From positions 19,024 to 83,023 of the forward strand of contig JASAMV010005193.1 of assembly GCA_030248065.1 (NCBI GenBank): 64,000 nt of DNA. The letters are read 5' to 3'. The DNA comes from Rhynchonema sp. JSB1_4. Taxonomy: Eukaryota; Nematoda; Chromadorea; Monhysterida; Xyalidae. A program made the translations under genes and the position numbers. The notes under the pieces are model-generated. The model saw only the letters and a list, made by a program, of their open reading frames with translations, searched no databases and was not told where the DNA came from. Shown piece after piece: positions 11,162-20,897 of this stretch (the stretch's first letter is position 1; every line of letters begins with the position of its first letter).

Positions 11162-11343
11162 GGCAAACTAACGCAAACACGAACCCGATTTCGCAGCTGG
11201 CAGAATTGTGAAACATTCAGACTGCTGATTTGGGAAATGTTGCACGTCGAAAGAATACAAAGTGGAGCATGATGATTTTCTCTTTCTGTTCGTTTTAAAT
11301 ACACACCACCTTTAAAATCGGGCTGGTGTTGGTGTAGTTTGCC
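11162..11343. mobile_element. MITE, GGCAAACTACGCC family (second locus, left copy)
   Basis: Same family as 1411-1598: GGCAAACTAACGC... to ...GTTTGCC with TA-rich flanks, GTGAAACATTCAG in the interior, and shared GATGATTTTCTCTTTCT. Mirrored at 42708-42888 and 46181-46361. A TTAA at 11144-11147, just upstream, is the empty target of the right-arm element 46380-48034. Confidence 0.7.
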
Positions 11344-12082
11344 CTTACACGGAAACAAGGTCTCTTCAGGACGCAGCAGACAGCAGAGTGATCTGATACG
11401 CCACATTCCTGCGATTTTCATTCTGTGTCCAAGGTTAAACTTGACCCTTGTATCGTCTCATTGACCACCGCCATGTCAACACGGGGTCGGCAGCACGTTA
11501 TTCAGGATAAAGCGCCTAATAAGCAACAGCCAATCAGCGCGCTGCTGGCTCACGGCCCTCCTCAAACGGTCACTTTCACGGTCGCTTTGCTGACTGATGT
11601 TTGCAAAACAGGCGAGCTTCGTTTCAAACAAGTTGGAAAGTTCATTTTATCAAACATACATATTGTCGTGTTCTGATAGTTTAAACTTTGGTCATTTTTT
11701 GTATACGAGAACACGGTTCATGAGTACATGTGGTGTGGCACAATCCGGCTGACTTCAAAACCAGTAAACGTAAGAACGCATAAGTTTAGAAACAAATCTT
11801 ACCAAAGCTTCTGATCAAAACTGATGCTCAAATCAGCTACTTGAATATCGATTTCAGAGTTGACATTATTCGCCACTCGCCAGTCAGGTGTTGGGCAGGG
11901 TCTCAAACTGTAGTTTTCCGGACCCCACCTTCGATATTGGTGTGCTGAATGATTATAATAATTTACCAGCGTGCGTTCCACAAACAAACGCACAACAAGC
12001 AACACACATTGCTAAAACCTGACTGATAAGAACTTCGGACACACTATTCTGAGTACTTTATGTTGGTACTTGTTCTTGTTTG
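11344..12082. other. Mirrored stretch with no recognised gene
   Basis: Mirrored at about 41990-42707 and again in the tandem copy (45470-46180). Open frames exist on both strands (for example 11425-11676, +), but the protein shows no domain and the same region is open in several frames. I see no complete element. Confidence 0.45.
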
Positions 12083-12084
12083 TA

Positions 12085-12297
12085 CAGTTCCGGGTGCAAT
12101 TCTTGGCTGAAAGTTGAAATCGCGTGCACGCGCGTGCACGCGCGTGCGAAACAGTGCAAAGTATAGGCAAAAGTCGAAGTAACGTCGCGTGCACGCGAAG
12201 TTTTGCGCGTGCGCTGCCTATGTTTTAGCACTAGGAAGTCGCATGCACGCGCGTGTACGCGACTTCAACTTTCAGCCTAGAATTGCACCCGGTACTG
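12085..12297. mobile_element. MITE, CAGTNCC/TGCAATT family, left-arm-specific
   Basis: Ends CAGTTCCGGGTGCAATTCTT and complement CAGTACCGGGTGCAATTCTA, 213 bp, TA at 12083-12084 and 12298-12299. The right arm has the empty TA at 41971-41972, as does the tandem copy near 45444. The interior is GCGTGCACGCGCG palindromes plus a unique core (AAGTATAGGCAAAAGTCGAAG) shared with 1171-1366. A recent insertion of an otherwise mirrored family. Confidence 0.92.
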
Positions 12298-12299
12298 TA

Positions 12300-12827
12300 T
12301 CTTGCCAGAGGTCGCAACGTAATGGTACCCAAAACACTCGAACGCAACTTAGACTTCCGAGGGGTTGGAGAAACGTTTTTCTTTTTTTTTCAAAAAATTT
12401 TCAAAACCTTTTTTCAAATCTTTTTCCTGCTTGTTTGAGAAACTCACATGTTGTGTTGATGACCTTTCTCTACTCTCTCTGTGTTGGTGAACGCACATCG
12501 AGCTCGTGTTCGTGAGATTCAAGCGAACCAAAAAACTCTGGAAGTTTCAAAAGTGGCCCATTCTAATGAGATGGCCTGAGATCTAATCGCATCAAACAAT
12601 TCTTTCAGTTTTTTTTGTATTTGGTACTCCGCAAGAAAATTTCAAGCCGGAAAACTTTAAAGTGAGTTGACCTAATTGTTGCGCTGAACTTTGTGAGCAG
12701 TCATACAAATACGGCCAGTTTTGTAGATCCTACTTTATGCTTCTTGTTGTTCCACACTCTTACTTACAATCTGAGATATCTGTAATGTATCACATGTCGC
12801 CGTGTTGTGTCCTCAAAATTGTAGCTG
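12300..12827. other. Mirrored non-coding stretch with poly-T/A
   Basis: Mirrored at about 41446-41970. It contains a TTTTCTTTTTTTTTC patch near 12375 and no recognised gene. It lies 3' of the sushi-like exon on the minus strand, so it could hold that gene's 3' untranslated region; no clear polyadenylation signal was chosen. Confidence 0.4.
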
Positions 12828-13006
12828 TCATTCACATTGTTCCTCCACGTCCCACACACGGTACACGTCCATCCACTGGCCGTCCACGCATTTCACAACT
12901 TTCCATTTTTGTTCGATCTGCCCCATCCCCATGCGCCATGACCACTGTCGATCGTATTTGCAGCTGAGGTTCAGCTCAGTGCCTTCAATGTGGAATGGAA
13001 ACATAG
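12828..13006 (-). pseudogene. Sushi (CCP)-like C-terminal exon (left copy)
   Basis: The minus frame contains GTELNLSCKYD, EQKWKVVKCVDGQWMD and a terminal EEQCE-stop. The spacing of Cys, Trp and the C..GxW element resembles half of a complement-control (sushi) domain. The encoded peptide is identical in the right copy (41267-41445), where a Harbinger-like element sits just upstream of it. It probably belongs with the lectin exon at 13642-13815 on the same strand. Domain call is by pattern only. Confidence 0.45.
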
Positions 13007-13059
13007 TTAAAGAACGCATAAACGGGAACATGTACATCGCGTGGCCATGTGGACCTAAC

Positions 13060-13120
13060 TATTTGGACCATTTGCATTCGCACTGATGATGTCTGGGACA
13101 GTGCTCATCAGTGTGACAAG
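13060..13120 (-). pseudogene. Short Cys-rich exon-like fragment (left copy)
   Basis: The minus frame encodes CHTDEHCPRHHQCECKW, a tight C-x5-C-x5-C-x-C pattern like an EGF/EB-type half-domain. The right copy is 40428-40490 (+). In the left copy a stop follows KWSK, while the right copy reads on. Part of the lectin/sushi gene remnant by position and strand. Confidence 0.35.
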
Positions 13121-13641
13121 GTGCCTGGACCGTCACCGGTTGGTGTATAGCATATGGTTTTCCACATTTTGTTAAAAAAGGAATAACGAAACATCACGAA
13201 ACAATCGCCAACCTTGTTCGACCCACTCATCACTGTCACCGAACTCATGGAAATGACTGAACGTGAACGTAAACGGCAACATGTCTGGCTCATTCAAGAG
13301 TCTTTTCGGAATGGCGCACGCTGAATATGATAAAATAAACCATGCGAGTATTCCTTTCTGAGTCTCAGTCAGAAAATTCTGTCCGTCATGCTTGCACGTC
13401 TTTGGGAGTGAGTGCCAAAATTTGGAACTGACATGACTTGGATGCAGCCAAGCAGACATGGGCACTAATAAGCCTTTTTGGCCTCACCTTGGTTCCACTG
13501 ATAAATTCGAGTATTTGAGTCAAGAGGAAATTTTGGTGAAATACACCCCGGAGGAGAATTAAGGTGCAGGACTTCGAAATCTGTCAAGGCGAGACGAAAA
13601 ATAGGCCTATTGGCGCTCATCTGCCAATAACCTTTTGTCCG

Positions 13642-13815
13642 CTGTTCGCACAGGAACCAGTGCACTTTGAAAGGTCCATCATCCTGGTCAACCAATCCGT
13701 CCAATTCGCAATCAAACGCGACAAAATGCGCATTCTCCGGCTTGCCATCTGGCTCATTGCGTGCCCACAGTTGGGGGTCGACTTTAGAGCCGTCGGCCAG
13801 CCAAATGAACCTATT
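13642..13815 (-). pseudogene. C-type lectin-like domain, C-terminal half (left copy)
   Basis: The minus frame reads NRFIWLADGSKVDPQLWARN, then EPDG, an acidic stretch and VHWFLCEQ. This is the long-loop and C-terminal part of a C-type lectin-like domain: W-x-DGS, W-x-x-x-EP, and a closing F-x-C. The usual WND Ca-site motif is replaced (LVDQDDG), so sugar binding is doubtful. The N-terminal half is not found. The same frame is intact at 39715-39888 (+). Such domains occur in secreted or membrane animal lectins. Confidence 0.65.
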
Positions 13816-13839
13816 CCGCGAATTTTCATGCCCGAAATC

Positions 13840-14005
13840 AGGACCGACTTTTCCGGGGCCAGTTTTTCAGGCCCGGCCTATTCAGGCCCAACATATTTGA
13901 CCAATTTATACGCTTAGGCTTAGGCTCCAGCCGGGCCTGAATCGGCTGGGTTTGAACCTGTGCCCCGGGACTGAACCGTCGGCCAGCCAATTGAACCTGA
14001 GCGGC
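13840..14005. repeat. GGCCTGAA-rich hairpin element with TTAGGC dimer
   Basis: Repeated CAGGCCCGGCC / GGGCCTGAATCGGC motifs form a hairpin; the partner is 39510-39690. It contains CTTAGGCTTAGGC (13912-13924), two units of the nematode-type telomere hexamer, present in both arms. Probably a MITE; ends not resolved. Confidence 0.45.
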
Positions 14006-14616
14006 TGCATATATCCGTAGTGCTGAACATCAGATACCACCGCATTCTGTTTGTTTTGTGAAATGTTTAATTCCAGTTCCCGGTACCTGCCTTTGAAATA
14101 TCACTTTATGTAACACTGGCAGACTCACACACGTATATCTAATCCGATCCGAGAAAGTTGGTTTCAGATCAGAAACCTGCGAGTATACTGTATACCACCA
14201 TCTATTGATAATAAAATTCGCACGCTTACTGGTCTTTGAGCGCAACCACGTTTATCTGCCTGTGGTCAGGCGCGAAGGCACCCGTCCAGAAATTGTTGGC
14301 GCACGTCGTGCCCTGGAATCATTAAATTGAGTTCCGTTAAATTAAATTGAATTGAAAAATTGAGTTCGACGACGATAATGGAGTTCGCACACATCTGGCG
14401 AAGTTCCATATCTGAGTTTCCAGTTCCTACAGCCCAATTCGGAAGCCGATTTGCTTACACAGGTATTTTGAAAATTTCTCAACCACAGTCCAATCGGGCT
14501 AAATTCGAACGAAGTTGCTGATAGAGATCCATGTATAAATTGTGAAGGCTTTTCAGACCGCTTTACTCGAAGGGAAAGTTACTAGTTTGTGGCCATTGTT
14601 TTGCCATTTATTTGGT
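14006..14616. other. Mirrored non-coding stretch
   Basis: Mirrored at about 38945-39505. Open frames near 14030-14245 (minus) have a partner at 39281-39496, but the protein is unrecognised. Likely intronic relative to the lectin-type gene remnant. Confidence 0.4.
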
Positions 14617-14862
14617 GTTAATAATTGGCGTCCTTATTATGGTAACAAATTGCAACAATAGTGTGAAACATCGACAGCCTGACACGCCACGTAAACGCAC
14701 CGTCAAGCTGAGGACTCGTTTGAAAGCATATTTGCTCCTGACTTTCACCGGCGTTGCCCCACTCAGATGTTCCGTCCATAACTGTTCGTCAGCACAGAAT
14801 TCGGTCAAACGATGGAACGTACCGCCAGACCTGCACAACCAACGGTGCGAACTTCGTTTCAA
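14617..14862 (-). pseudogene. Exon-like fragment upstream of the lectin exon (left copy)
   Basis: The minus frame includes CRSGGTFHRLTEFCADEQLW and EHLSGATPVKV, then a basic hydrophobic tail ending TPIINTK-stop. The right copy (38712-38942, +) is nearly identical. It lies on the same strand and side as the lectin and sushi pieces, and the Cys spacing is compatible with a further extracellular module. No firm family. Confidence 0.35.
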
Positions 14863-15215
14863 ATTTTTTCGGGTTTTTTTTCATCAGGGGCAAACTTCAA
14901 CGTGGCCGTGAAACATCAGGAAGCAACCAATCGGTTCGCCAGATTAGGGCAGAGTAACACGATGTCCAAGCATTGATACTACCCTTAAGGGCGGCCTTAG
15001 GTTAAATCCGGAAACCGGAATCCGGAAATATTTCCGGAAAACGCATTATTTTTGTATGCTAGTTTTTGCGTTTTCCGGAAATATTTCCGGAATCTGGAAA
15101 TGTTTTTTTTGCATGCAAATTATTTCCGGCTTCCGGATTTAACCTAAGTTCGCCCTAATGTCAAGCGCGGTCGAAGGGTCATTAACCAGCAGCTTTAACA
15201 CTGCTGTAGTATTAA
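14862..15215 (+). repeat. Block in the same orientation in both arms (local inversion)
   Basis: Unlike everything around it, this block matches 38485-38690 in the same orientation: ACGTGGCCGTGAAACATCAG and AAGCGCGGTCGAAGGGT appear on the plus strand in both. The flanks (ACAACCAACGGTGCGAA...) remain mirrored. The break lies at an ACTTCG/CGAAGT site. One arm has therefore undergone an inversion of a few hundred bp. The left copy also carries the TTCCGG MITE at about 14990-15163. Confidence 0.75.
14990..15163. mobile_element. MITE with AGGGCG ends and CCGGAAATATTTCCGG core
   Basis: Inverted ends AGGGCGGCCTTAGGTTAAAT and complement (ATTTAACCTAAGTTCGCCCT), the rest being TTCCGGAAAT palindromes with a short A/T loop. 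Absent from the right-arm copy of the block (38620-38632), so left-specific. The duplication is unclear. Confidence 0.65.
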
Positions 15216-15311
15216 TGCCATTAGTAACACTTATTATTTCTTTGATTGCATTATATACATAGTGTGCACCAAGTTATTGGTCTGAGAAAAAAAAGAGAGA
15301 GAGCTACCCCG

Positions 15312-15662
15312 AAAACACAAAACACAAAAAAAAAAACAAAAAAAAAAAAAAAAAACCCAAGCCCAACACAACACCAAACACAACAAAAAACCACACCAAC
15401 ACACAAAAAAAACAAAAAAAAACCAAAACACAAAAACCAAAAAACAAACACCAAACACAAAAAAAAACAACAAACCAAAAAAACACAACACAAAAACCAC
15501 CCAAACACACACCCACCCCAAACAACCCAAAAAACCACCAAACACACCCACAAAACCCAACCACCCAAACCAAACACAAACACCAACCACCAAAAACCCA
15601 ACAAACCCAAAAAACAAAAACAAAAACAAACAACACACAACAAAAACCCCAAAACACACACC
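15312..15662 (+). repeat. A/C-only low-complexity tract
   Basis: From 15362 to 15662 there is not one G or T in 301 nt; 15312-15360 is also A/C only and a single G is at 15361. Composition is irregular (no period), mixing A-runs, CCAAAC and CACACA. It ends exactly at the TA flanking the next foldback. Only the left arm has it. It makes artificial open frames of over 130 codons on both strands that are not genes. Confidence 0.95.
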
Positions 15663-15664
15663 TA

Positions 15665-16305
15665 CAAGAAGAAAAATGCCTGCTGTCGCGCGGCAAGAAT
15701 CAGGATATGGTTCTCGGTATCATGCTGGTCGCATATAAAACACCTATACAAGATTGTTGACTCCCCAAAGTAAAAAGACATCAGTGGTTACGCACAGGAG
15801 CAAAAGGCGACTAAAAACATCACCGAAACAGAAGAAAAGCTTATTTGCCAAAAAATCAACAGGATTTAGAAAGAGGCATTGCATTCCTTTCGAAAAGTGA
15901 ATTAAAAAGCAATACGCCATCAAGGAACCATATTGCGGCCAATAGCGCAATGAGGCGACGACGGCAAGCTGTCACAGGTTCGATTCGTACCAGTAACTGC
16001 ATAAAGAGTGGGTAAAACGATTATGCGTTGGCCGCAATATGGTTCCGTGATGGCGTATCGCTTTTTAATTCACTTTTCGAAAGGAATGCAATGCCTCTTT
16101 CTAAATCCTGTTGATTTTTTGGCAAATAAGCTTTTCTTCTGTTTCGGTGATGTTTTTAGTCGCCTTTTGCTCCTGTGCGTAACCACTGATGTCTTTTTAC
16201 TTTGGGGAGTCAACAATCTTGTATAGGTGTTTTATATGCGACCAGCATGATACCGAGAACCATATCCTGATTCTTGCCGCGCGACAGCAGGCATTTTTCT
16301 TCTTG
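15665..16305. mobile_element. Near-perfect foldback element with tRNA-like loop
   Basis: Arms 15663-15940 and 16030-16307 are inverted copies with one or two mismatches over 278 bp; the loop is 89 bp. TA sits at both ends (15663-15664, 16306-16307). Left-arm-specific region. The arms encode nothing convincing. Such high arm identity implies recent origin, gene conversion or an assembly turn-around. Confidence 0.8.
15943..16006 (+). tRNA. tRNA-like Pol III promoter in foldback loop
   Basis: TAGCGCAATGAGGCG (A-box-like) and GGTTCGATTCG (B box) lie about 48 nt apart in the loop between the two perfect arms. The acceptor and anticodon arms are not convincingly paired. If active, transcription would read into one arm and give a self-complementary partner for the other. 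Confidence 0.45.
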
Positions 16306-16479
16306 TATTTTTGTTTTATATCGAGTAAGCGCATTTTCTCATTCGGTGGACGGTACATATGATCACACTGATAATTCGTTCACTATACAGAGGAATTCAC
16401 TATGTAAAGGTTCACCTTGTGGTGGTTTTACTGTATTCATGTTACTGTTTTACACCTCAATCAAGTCAGAGCTAAAAAA

Positions 16480-17445
16480 GCGATGTCACCGTCGGGTCCC
16501 CGACCCCAGAAACATAAACAGCAGACACATTATTGGAGATCAGATCACTATTGCACTATTTATTCGCATTGATCAATACTGAGTTCCGGTTCTAGTTCCG
16601 GTTCTGGCTCCCAAAAGTTCCAGATTTAAAAACCAATGCCACCGTTGGGTTTCTCGACCCCGAAAACCTATATACCGCACGCACTGTCGTTATGATCAGG
16701 TCAGTATTGTGCGACTTATTTGCATGGATAAATTCCGAGTTCCGGTTCCAGTTTCGGTTCTGGCTCCGGAGAGCTCCGGATTCAAAAACTAATGTCGCCA
16801 TTGTATTTCTCGACCCCAAAAACCTATATATCGCCCCCACTTTCTTCATGATCAGGGCAGCATTGTGCTGTTTATTCACGTGAATCAGTTTTGAGTTCCG
16901 GTTCTAGTTCCGGTTCTGGCTCCAAAAAGTTACGGATTTAAAAACCAATGTCACCATTAGATTTCTCGTCCCCGAAAACCTATATATCGCTTAGCCACCA
17001 CTTTCGCCCTGCTCACCCCAACTCATCCCGCTTCTCCCCTCCCCTCTCCAAAAAGTTACGGATTTAAAAACCAATGTCACCAAATTCCACCCCGAAAACA
17101 AACCGCAGCATTCCCCCCGTCTTTTTGATTAGACCAGTATTGTGCGACTTATTTGCATGGCTAAATATTGAGTTCCGGTTCCAGTTCCGGTTCTGGCTCC
17201 GAAGAGCTCCGGATTCAAAAACCAATGTCACCATTAGATTTCTCGACCCCGAAAACCTATATACCGGACGCACTGTCTTTATGACCAGACCAGTATTGTG
17301 CGACTTATTTGCATGGCTAAATACTGAGTTCCGGTTCCAGTTCCGGTTCTGGCTCCGAAAAGTACTGGATCCAAAAACCAATGTCACCACCGAATTTCTC
17401 GACCTTCAAAACCCCCGGTACCGCGGCAGATTTCTCGTCCGATGC
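16480..17445 (+). repeat. Minisatellite, ~155-bp unit, about 5-6 copies
   Basis: Unit landmarks GAGTTCCGGTTC recur at 16581, 16737, 16892, 17169 and 17325 (steps 156, 155, then one disrupted interval, then 156). Each unit has AAAAACCAATGTCACC, TTTCTCGACCCC and ATTTGCATGG. Units differ by a few substitutions; one near 17000-17100 is interrupted by unrelated C-rich sequence. Left-arm-specific. No coding potential assumed. Confidence 0.9.
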
Positions 17446-17475
17446 ATCCCTGAGTTTTGAACGAACATTTTGCCG

Positions 17476-17518
17476 GAAAAAAAAAGAAAGAAAGAAAGAA
17501 AGAAAGAAGAAGAAGAAC
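17476..17518 (+). repeat. (GAAA)n/(GAA)n microsatellite
   Basis: Purine-only run with GAAA tetramers changing to GAA trimers, next to the minisatellite. Confidence 0.9.
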
Positions 17519-17639
17519 GTTTTTGCACTTTTTGACAGGCGTTGGGTACCGTAACTCCAAGACGCCGGTACCGATCAACGTCAAATTTTGAACGCTGATG
17601 TAGGGTGGCCTAAGGCACCTTGTGGTTAAATATTGAAAC

Positions 17640-18014
17640 CATCGGTGCTTTGTTGTGGAATTACTGGCCAGTGAAAATTTTTTCTGCCGGCACTAACTCC
17701 GGACAACCATATGGGACATGCGCTACCGCGCATGCCCCGATGTGTATGTATAGGTACCACTTATGTATGTACGTACAGCGTGTGTCCAGCACATCCATTA
17801 AGATTACCACGGCTTGTTTTTTGCCCATGTATGAAACGCTGTATTAATCCAGCATTTTGTTTTTGTGAATTCTAGTGCCCGCAGCATAAATGCTTGAACT
17901 TCACGTTTCTCATGAATACGAAGGTAATAAGATAAATGCGGGTATCTGGTGTGATGATAGGATCGTTATTGCACAAATGTAGCTGTGGACGCGTATGCAG
18001 CAGAATGAACTGTA
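17640..18014. other. Mirrored stretch containing the empty site of the GGGAAATTTCCC element
   Basis: Mirrored from about 35408 to 35690 and beyond 36720. GTGTCCA at 17782-17788 is the single-copy target that is duplicated around 35690-36711. No gene recognised. Confidence 0.55.
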
Positions 18015-18315
18015 GGGCTGCGATTAAATAAATGCGAATGCGGAAATTGGTGAGTAGCCAGGTGCGGAATGGCAAATTTCAGCATTCCGCATTCCGCGCG
18101 TTTATCTGCTCACCTTTCGCGGAATCGTGCGCGCTTGGGTGACGATGACAACTTCCAGCGTGCTGGCCTCAAATGTACCGTGTTAACGCAAACAGCGACT
18201 GAGATGTCCGACCAAAAACATAAAATTACTTGCAGAAATTCAAAATTCCGCAAACGTGAGCAGATAACCGCGGAATGCAGAAATTGGCCATTCCGCATTT
18301 ATCTAATCGCAGCCC
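18015..18315. mobile_element. MITE, GGGCTGCGATTA ends with ATTCCGCATT subrepeats (left copy)
   Basis: Ends GGGCTGCGATTAAATAAATG and complement, with ATTCCGCATT and TTTATCTGCTCACC repeated in both arms. The partner is 35075-35407. hAT-like look, but since both arms are occupied no empty site shows the duplication length. Confidence 0.7.
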
Positions 18316-18319
18316 AGAG

Positions 18320-19185
18320 CGTATCACCAAAACGTGTTATTGTTAAGATTGCAACTGGATAAAATGTACTTTCATGTGCGGGTAACGCCGAGCGAATATT
18401 TTGATTGAAAAAATAAGTGACGGCCGGTGTCAAATCCAAAGTTGGTAATCCTATTTTATAGTCTGCCTTTTCCCGTTTGTCCAGGCTTTCAACTGATGCA
18501 ATTACATTTCGATCGGTAGATATATATTTGTTGTGTGTTATGCCGTATAGCTGCGGTATCCCTAGGTACGTCGCAGTGTCACGAGCGGTTGAATGAAACG
18601 GCCAACCAGGCGCGGTACGGTTGGAATACGAGTTCGTTAAATCTGACTGTATTGTTGCCAATCATATCTGGCGAGTGGCGGGAGGTATAACGTGTGCAGC
18701 GAAGTGTCCGTAATCGGCGCGGGAGGAATTGCTCGAATTCTGGTAGCAGTCTAAAAGCTGTGAAATACGTATTTTCATCACCGGCATAAATGTGAAGACT
18801 TGGTCAGTGGAGCAAAAAAGGTGGCCACATTGGTGGCACGCTGTGAGAGTAGGTATGTTGTCCAAGTGAGAGAGTTCGTATGTACGCTGTGGACATAATG
18901 ATCTCTTTGTCCACGAATTAACTGGACATTAAATAGGCACACATCCAGTGGTGCATTGTTCACATCGCAAGCGCATATTTCGCGCCAAGAGTCCTGGAAA
19001 AACTCTAGATTTCTCAGTTCGAAACCGGTGTATATGTACAAATACAAACGCCTCGAACGTACAACCATTGTTTGTTGTGGCTCATCGTTGTTGACGCGTA
19101 TTGCGGGCATTTGGATTAAAAAAGTAGAAAAATTGTTATAAAAAAACGCTGGTGTTGTTGGTGTTGCTGTTGTTGCCAATAAACA
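18320..19185 (-). pseudogene. Unknown protein gene remnant, LFNVQLIRGQ family, copy 1 (left)
   Basis: Minus frames chain together: an N-terminal part with a Tyr-rich segment and CLFNVQLIRGQRDHYVHS, a middle part QVFTFMPVMKIRISQLLDCY, then after a stop DRNVIASVESLDKREKADYK and IGLPTLDLTPAVTYFFN. The left copy is frameshifted at a T-run (six T; the right copy 34280-35018 has seven and reads through). A diverged paralogue lies at about 21330-21570. No family recognised; the length would be near 280-300 residues. Confidence 0.5.
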
Positions 19186-19206
19186 ACCGGTTGGAAGCAT
19201 GTGGTA

Positions 19207-19482
19207 TTGGTCGCACCAATTACCATATAAGAATTCATCAAAATCAATCCTGATTTTCACGTTCAGTCACTCTTAACTACTGTGCTATTTGTGATTCTCA
19301 CAAAACATTTTCAGCTGAAAATAATCTAGCAGATCAACCACGTTGGCGCAGGTCTGAAACATTCTCTTTACTACGTGTTTTGTGTGCGATCACGCAACGC
19401 AACGTCATTGCCCCGTCACTGTCCCGCTTTACGATTCAGGAAAAAAAGTTGACCAATTCTTATAAAGTCATTGTGCGACCAA
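19207..19482. mobile_element. MITE, TTGGTCGCACAATGAC family, inserted in a hAT target duplication
   Basis: Ends TTGGTCGCACCAATTACC and complement, 276 bp, TA at 19205-19206 and 19483-19484. A sister copy of the same length is 24443-24718. It lies inside the left copy of the 8-bp duplication TGTGGTAT belonging to the adjacent hAT element, so it arrived second. It contains CTGAAACATTC in the interior. Confidence 0.92.
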
Positions 19483-19485
19483 TAT

Positions 19486-19991
19486 CAGGGTTGGGCAAAA
19501 AAAACGACGGCGTTTTTTCTTTAAAAAAACGACGTTTTTTTCAAAAAAAACGCCTGGGTCGTTTTTCGTTTTTTTAAATCCTGAATTTCCTTGATTTTCC
19601 CTGATTTTTCAGGGAAGGTACCCTGATTATCAAGGAAAATCAATTTTTTGTCCCATTTTTTTCAAAAAATTTTCGACCAATTTTTACTTTGTCGAGATAC
19701 GTCGATGTACGGAGCTTGACTTTCAGTGATGACCCCGGCCAAAGTTGGTCCCATGATGCGGGTCTGATATGGGATCTTAACAACTCGCTGGAAAAGCGTT
19801 GAAACCCGTTTATTTGGCCTCAGAACACATAGAATTACTTCATTTAACCACGTTTTCTTCCCAACATGAGCGTTTTCCATTTTTTGGGGCATATTTTGGT
19901 CATCTGGGCGTCTAAAAAAACTTTTTTTTAAAAAGACGTTTTTTAACAAAAAACGCTTTTTTGAAAAAAAAACGTTTTTTGCCCAACCCTG
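19486..19991. mobile_element. hAT-like non-autonomous element, CAGGGTTGGGC, left-arm-specific
   Basis: Ends CAGGGTTGGGCAAAAAAAACG and complement, 506 bp. The 8-bp duplication TGTGGTAT is intact on the right (19992-19999) and split by the MITE on the left. The empty site (ATACCACA) is at 34188-34195. Same family and nearly the same length as 6219-6725 and 37973-38478. No transposase. Confidence 0.9.
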
Positions 19992-19999
19992 TGTGGTAT

Positions 20000-20660
20000 G
20001 CCAGTGTAATTACGATGTCAGAACTCTATACGTAGTATCTACATTTTTGACAATTTTTTTTGACAACTTCTCACTGCTCGATCGTCATTAGTGTTGGTTT
20101 GATCGTTCTAAGGCCTCGATGGACGGGTATGGTTGGACTGCTGTATTTGTTTCTTAATCTGCAGTTATTATCTACATATACACATAAACAATGTTAACCG
20201 GTGTTGCTTGCCTTGGGATTTTTCCGATGTGATAAATGGTGACCACTTCCACCACCAACGTCAATGATCTTCATAGCAGGAATATGCGCATGAGTGGGTA
20301 GATAATGATCCATGTTTTGTCACGTGACATGGTCAAGACACGATTCGGTGAGCGGAAAAACCTAACTCTTTCAGAACACCGCCCATCATACGCGGAGAAC
20401 CGGAACTCGAATTTGCATGGTGTGCTGTAAGTATGACCGGCTTAAATTTGTTTATTTCGTGTGTACGTTGTGTGAGAGTGTGATTTCGGGATTGTTGTGT
20501 TTTTTCTCCGGGGTGGAGGCCACAAGTGAAAATGAAAAAAAAATAATTTTTCGAGATAGGCCCCAGGGCATGGTCACAATTTAAATAAGCCATACCCAAG
20601 TTTGCGAGTGTTGCGCCCAGACCCCCGAAGTGGCTGGGGATCTGCCCGAAGCACGGCAAA
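20000..20660. other. Mirrored stretch, no recognised gene
   Basis: Mirrored at about 33560-34187. A 267-codon open frame crosses 20333-21136 on the minus strand, but its mirror is disrupted and the sequence lacks any domain, so I do not call it a gene. Confidence 0.4.
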
Positions 20661-20668
20661 CACTCAAC

Positions 20669-20675
20669 TGTATAT
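20669..20675 (+). promoter_or_regulatory. TATA-box-like element
   Basis: TATATAT in a GC-rich context (ACTGTATATATGCCGCAGC), mirrored at about 33508-33520. It lies about 200-300 nt upstream of the plus-strand exon-like segment 20898-21255. A core promoter is plausible but unproven. Confidence 0.3.
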
Positions 20676-20897
20676 ATGCCGCAGCTGGCACGGCGCAAAC
20701 CCGTTGAGCAGCGAACTCCCTCTTTTATGGTAGGTATTGAGCGGAGGTAGGCCGCGAATAGTTCAGTCACCGACCGAGTGAAAGAGCCTCTGTGCGTAAT
20801 AGCTTCGACTCGGCGACACACGAACCTGTTTAACAGTTTGCCAACGCACTGAAAAAATGGAGAAACGGAGGATGAATGCCTTTCGGATTTATGGTCT

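Noticed and set aside
15234..15696. Long open frames (up to about 175 codons) on both strands
   Set aside because: They arise only because the A/C-only tract cannot make stop codons in some frames; the products are Lys/Thr/Pro or Cys/Phe/Val low-complexity strings.
16592..17390. Coding repeats (SQNRNWNRNS phrases)
   Set aside because: These frames simply read the 155-bp minisatellite; unit length is not conserved modulo three, so a repeated protein is not maintained.
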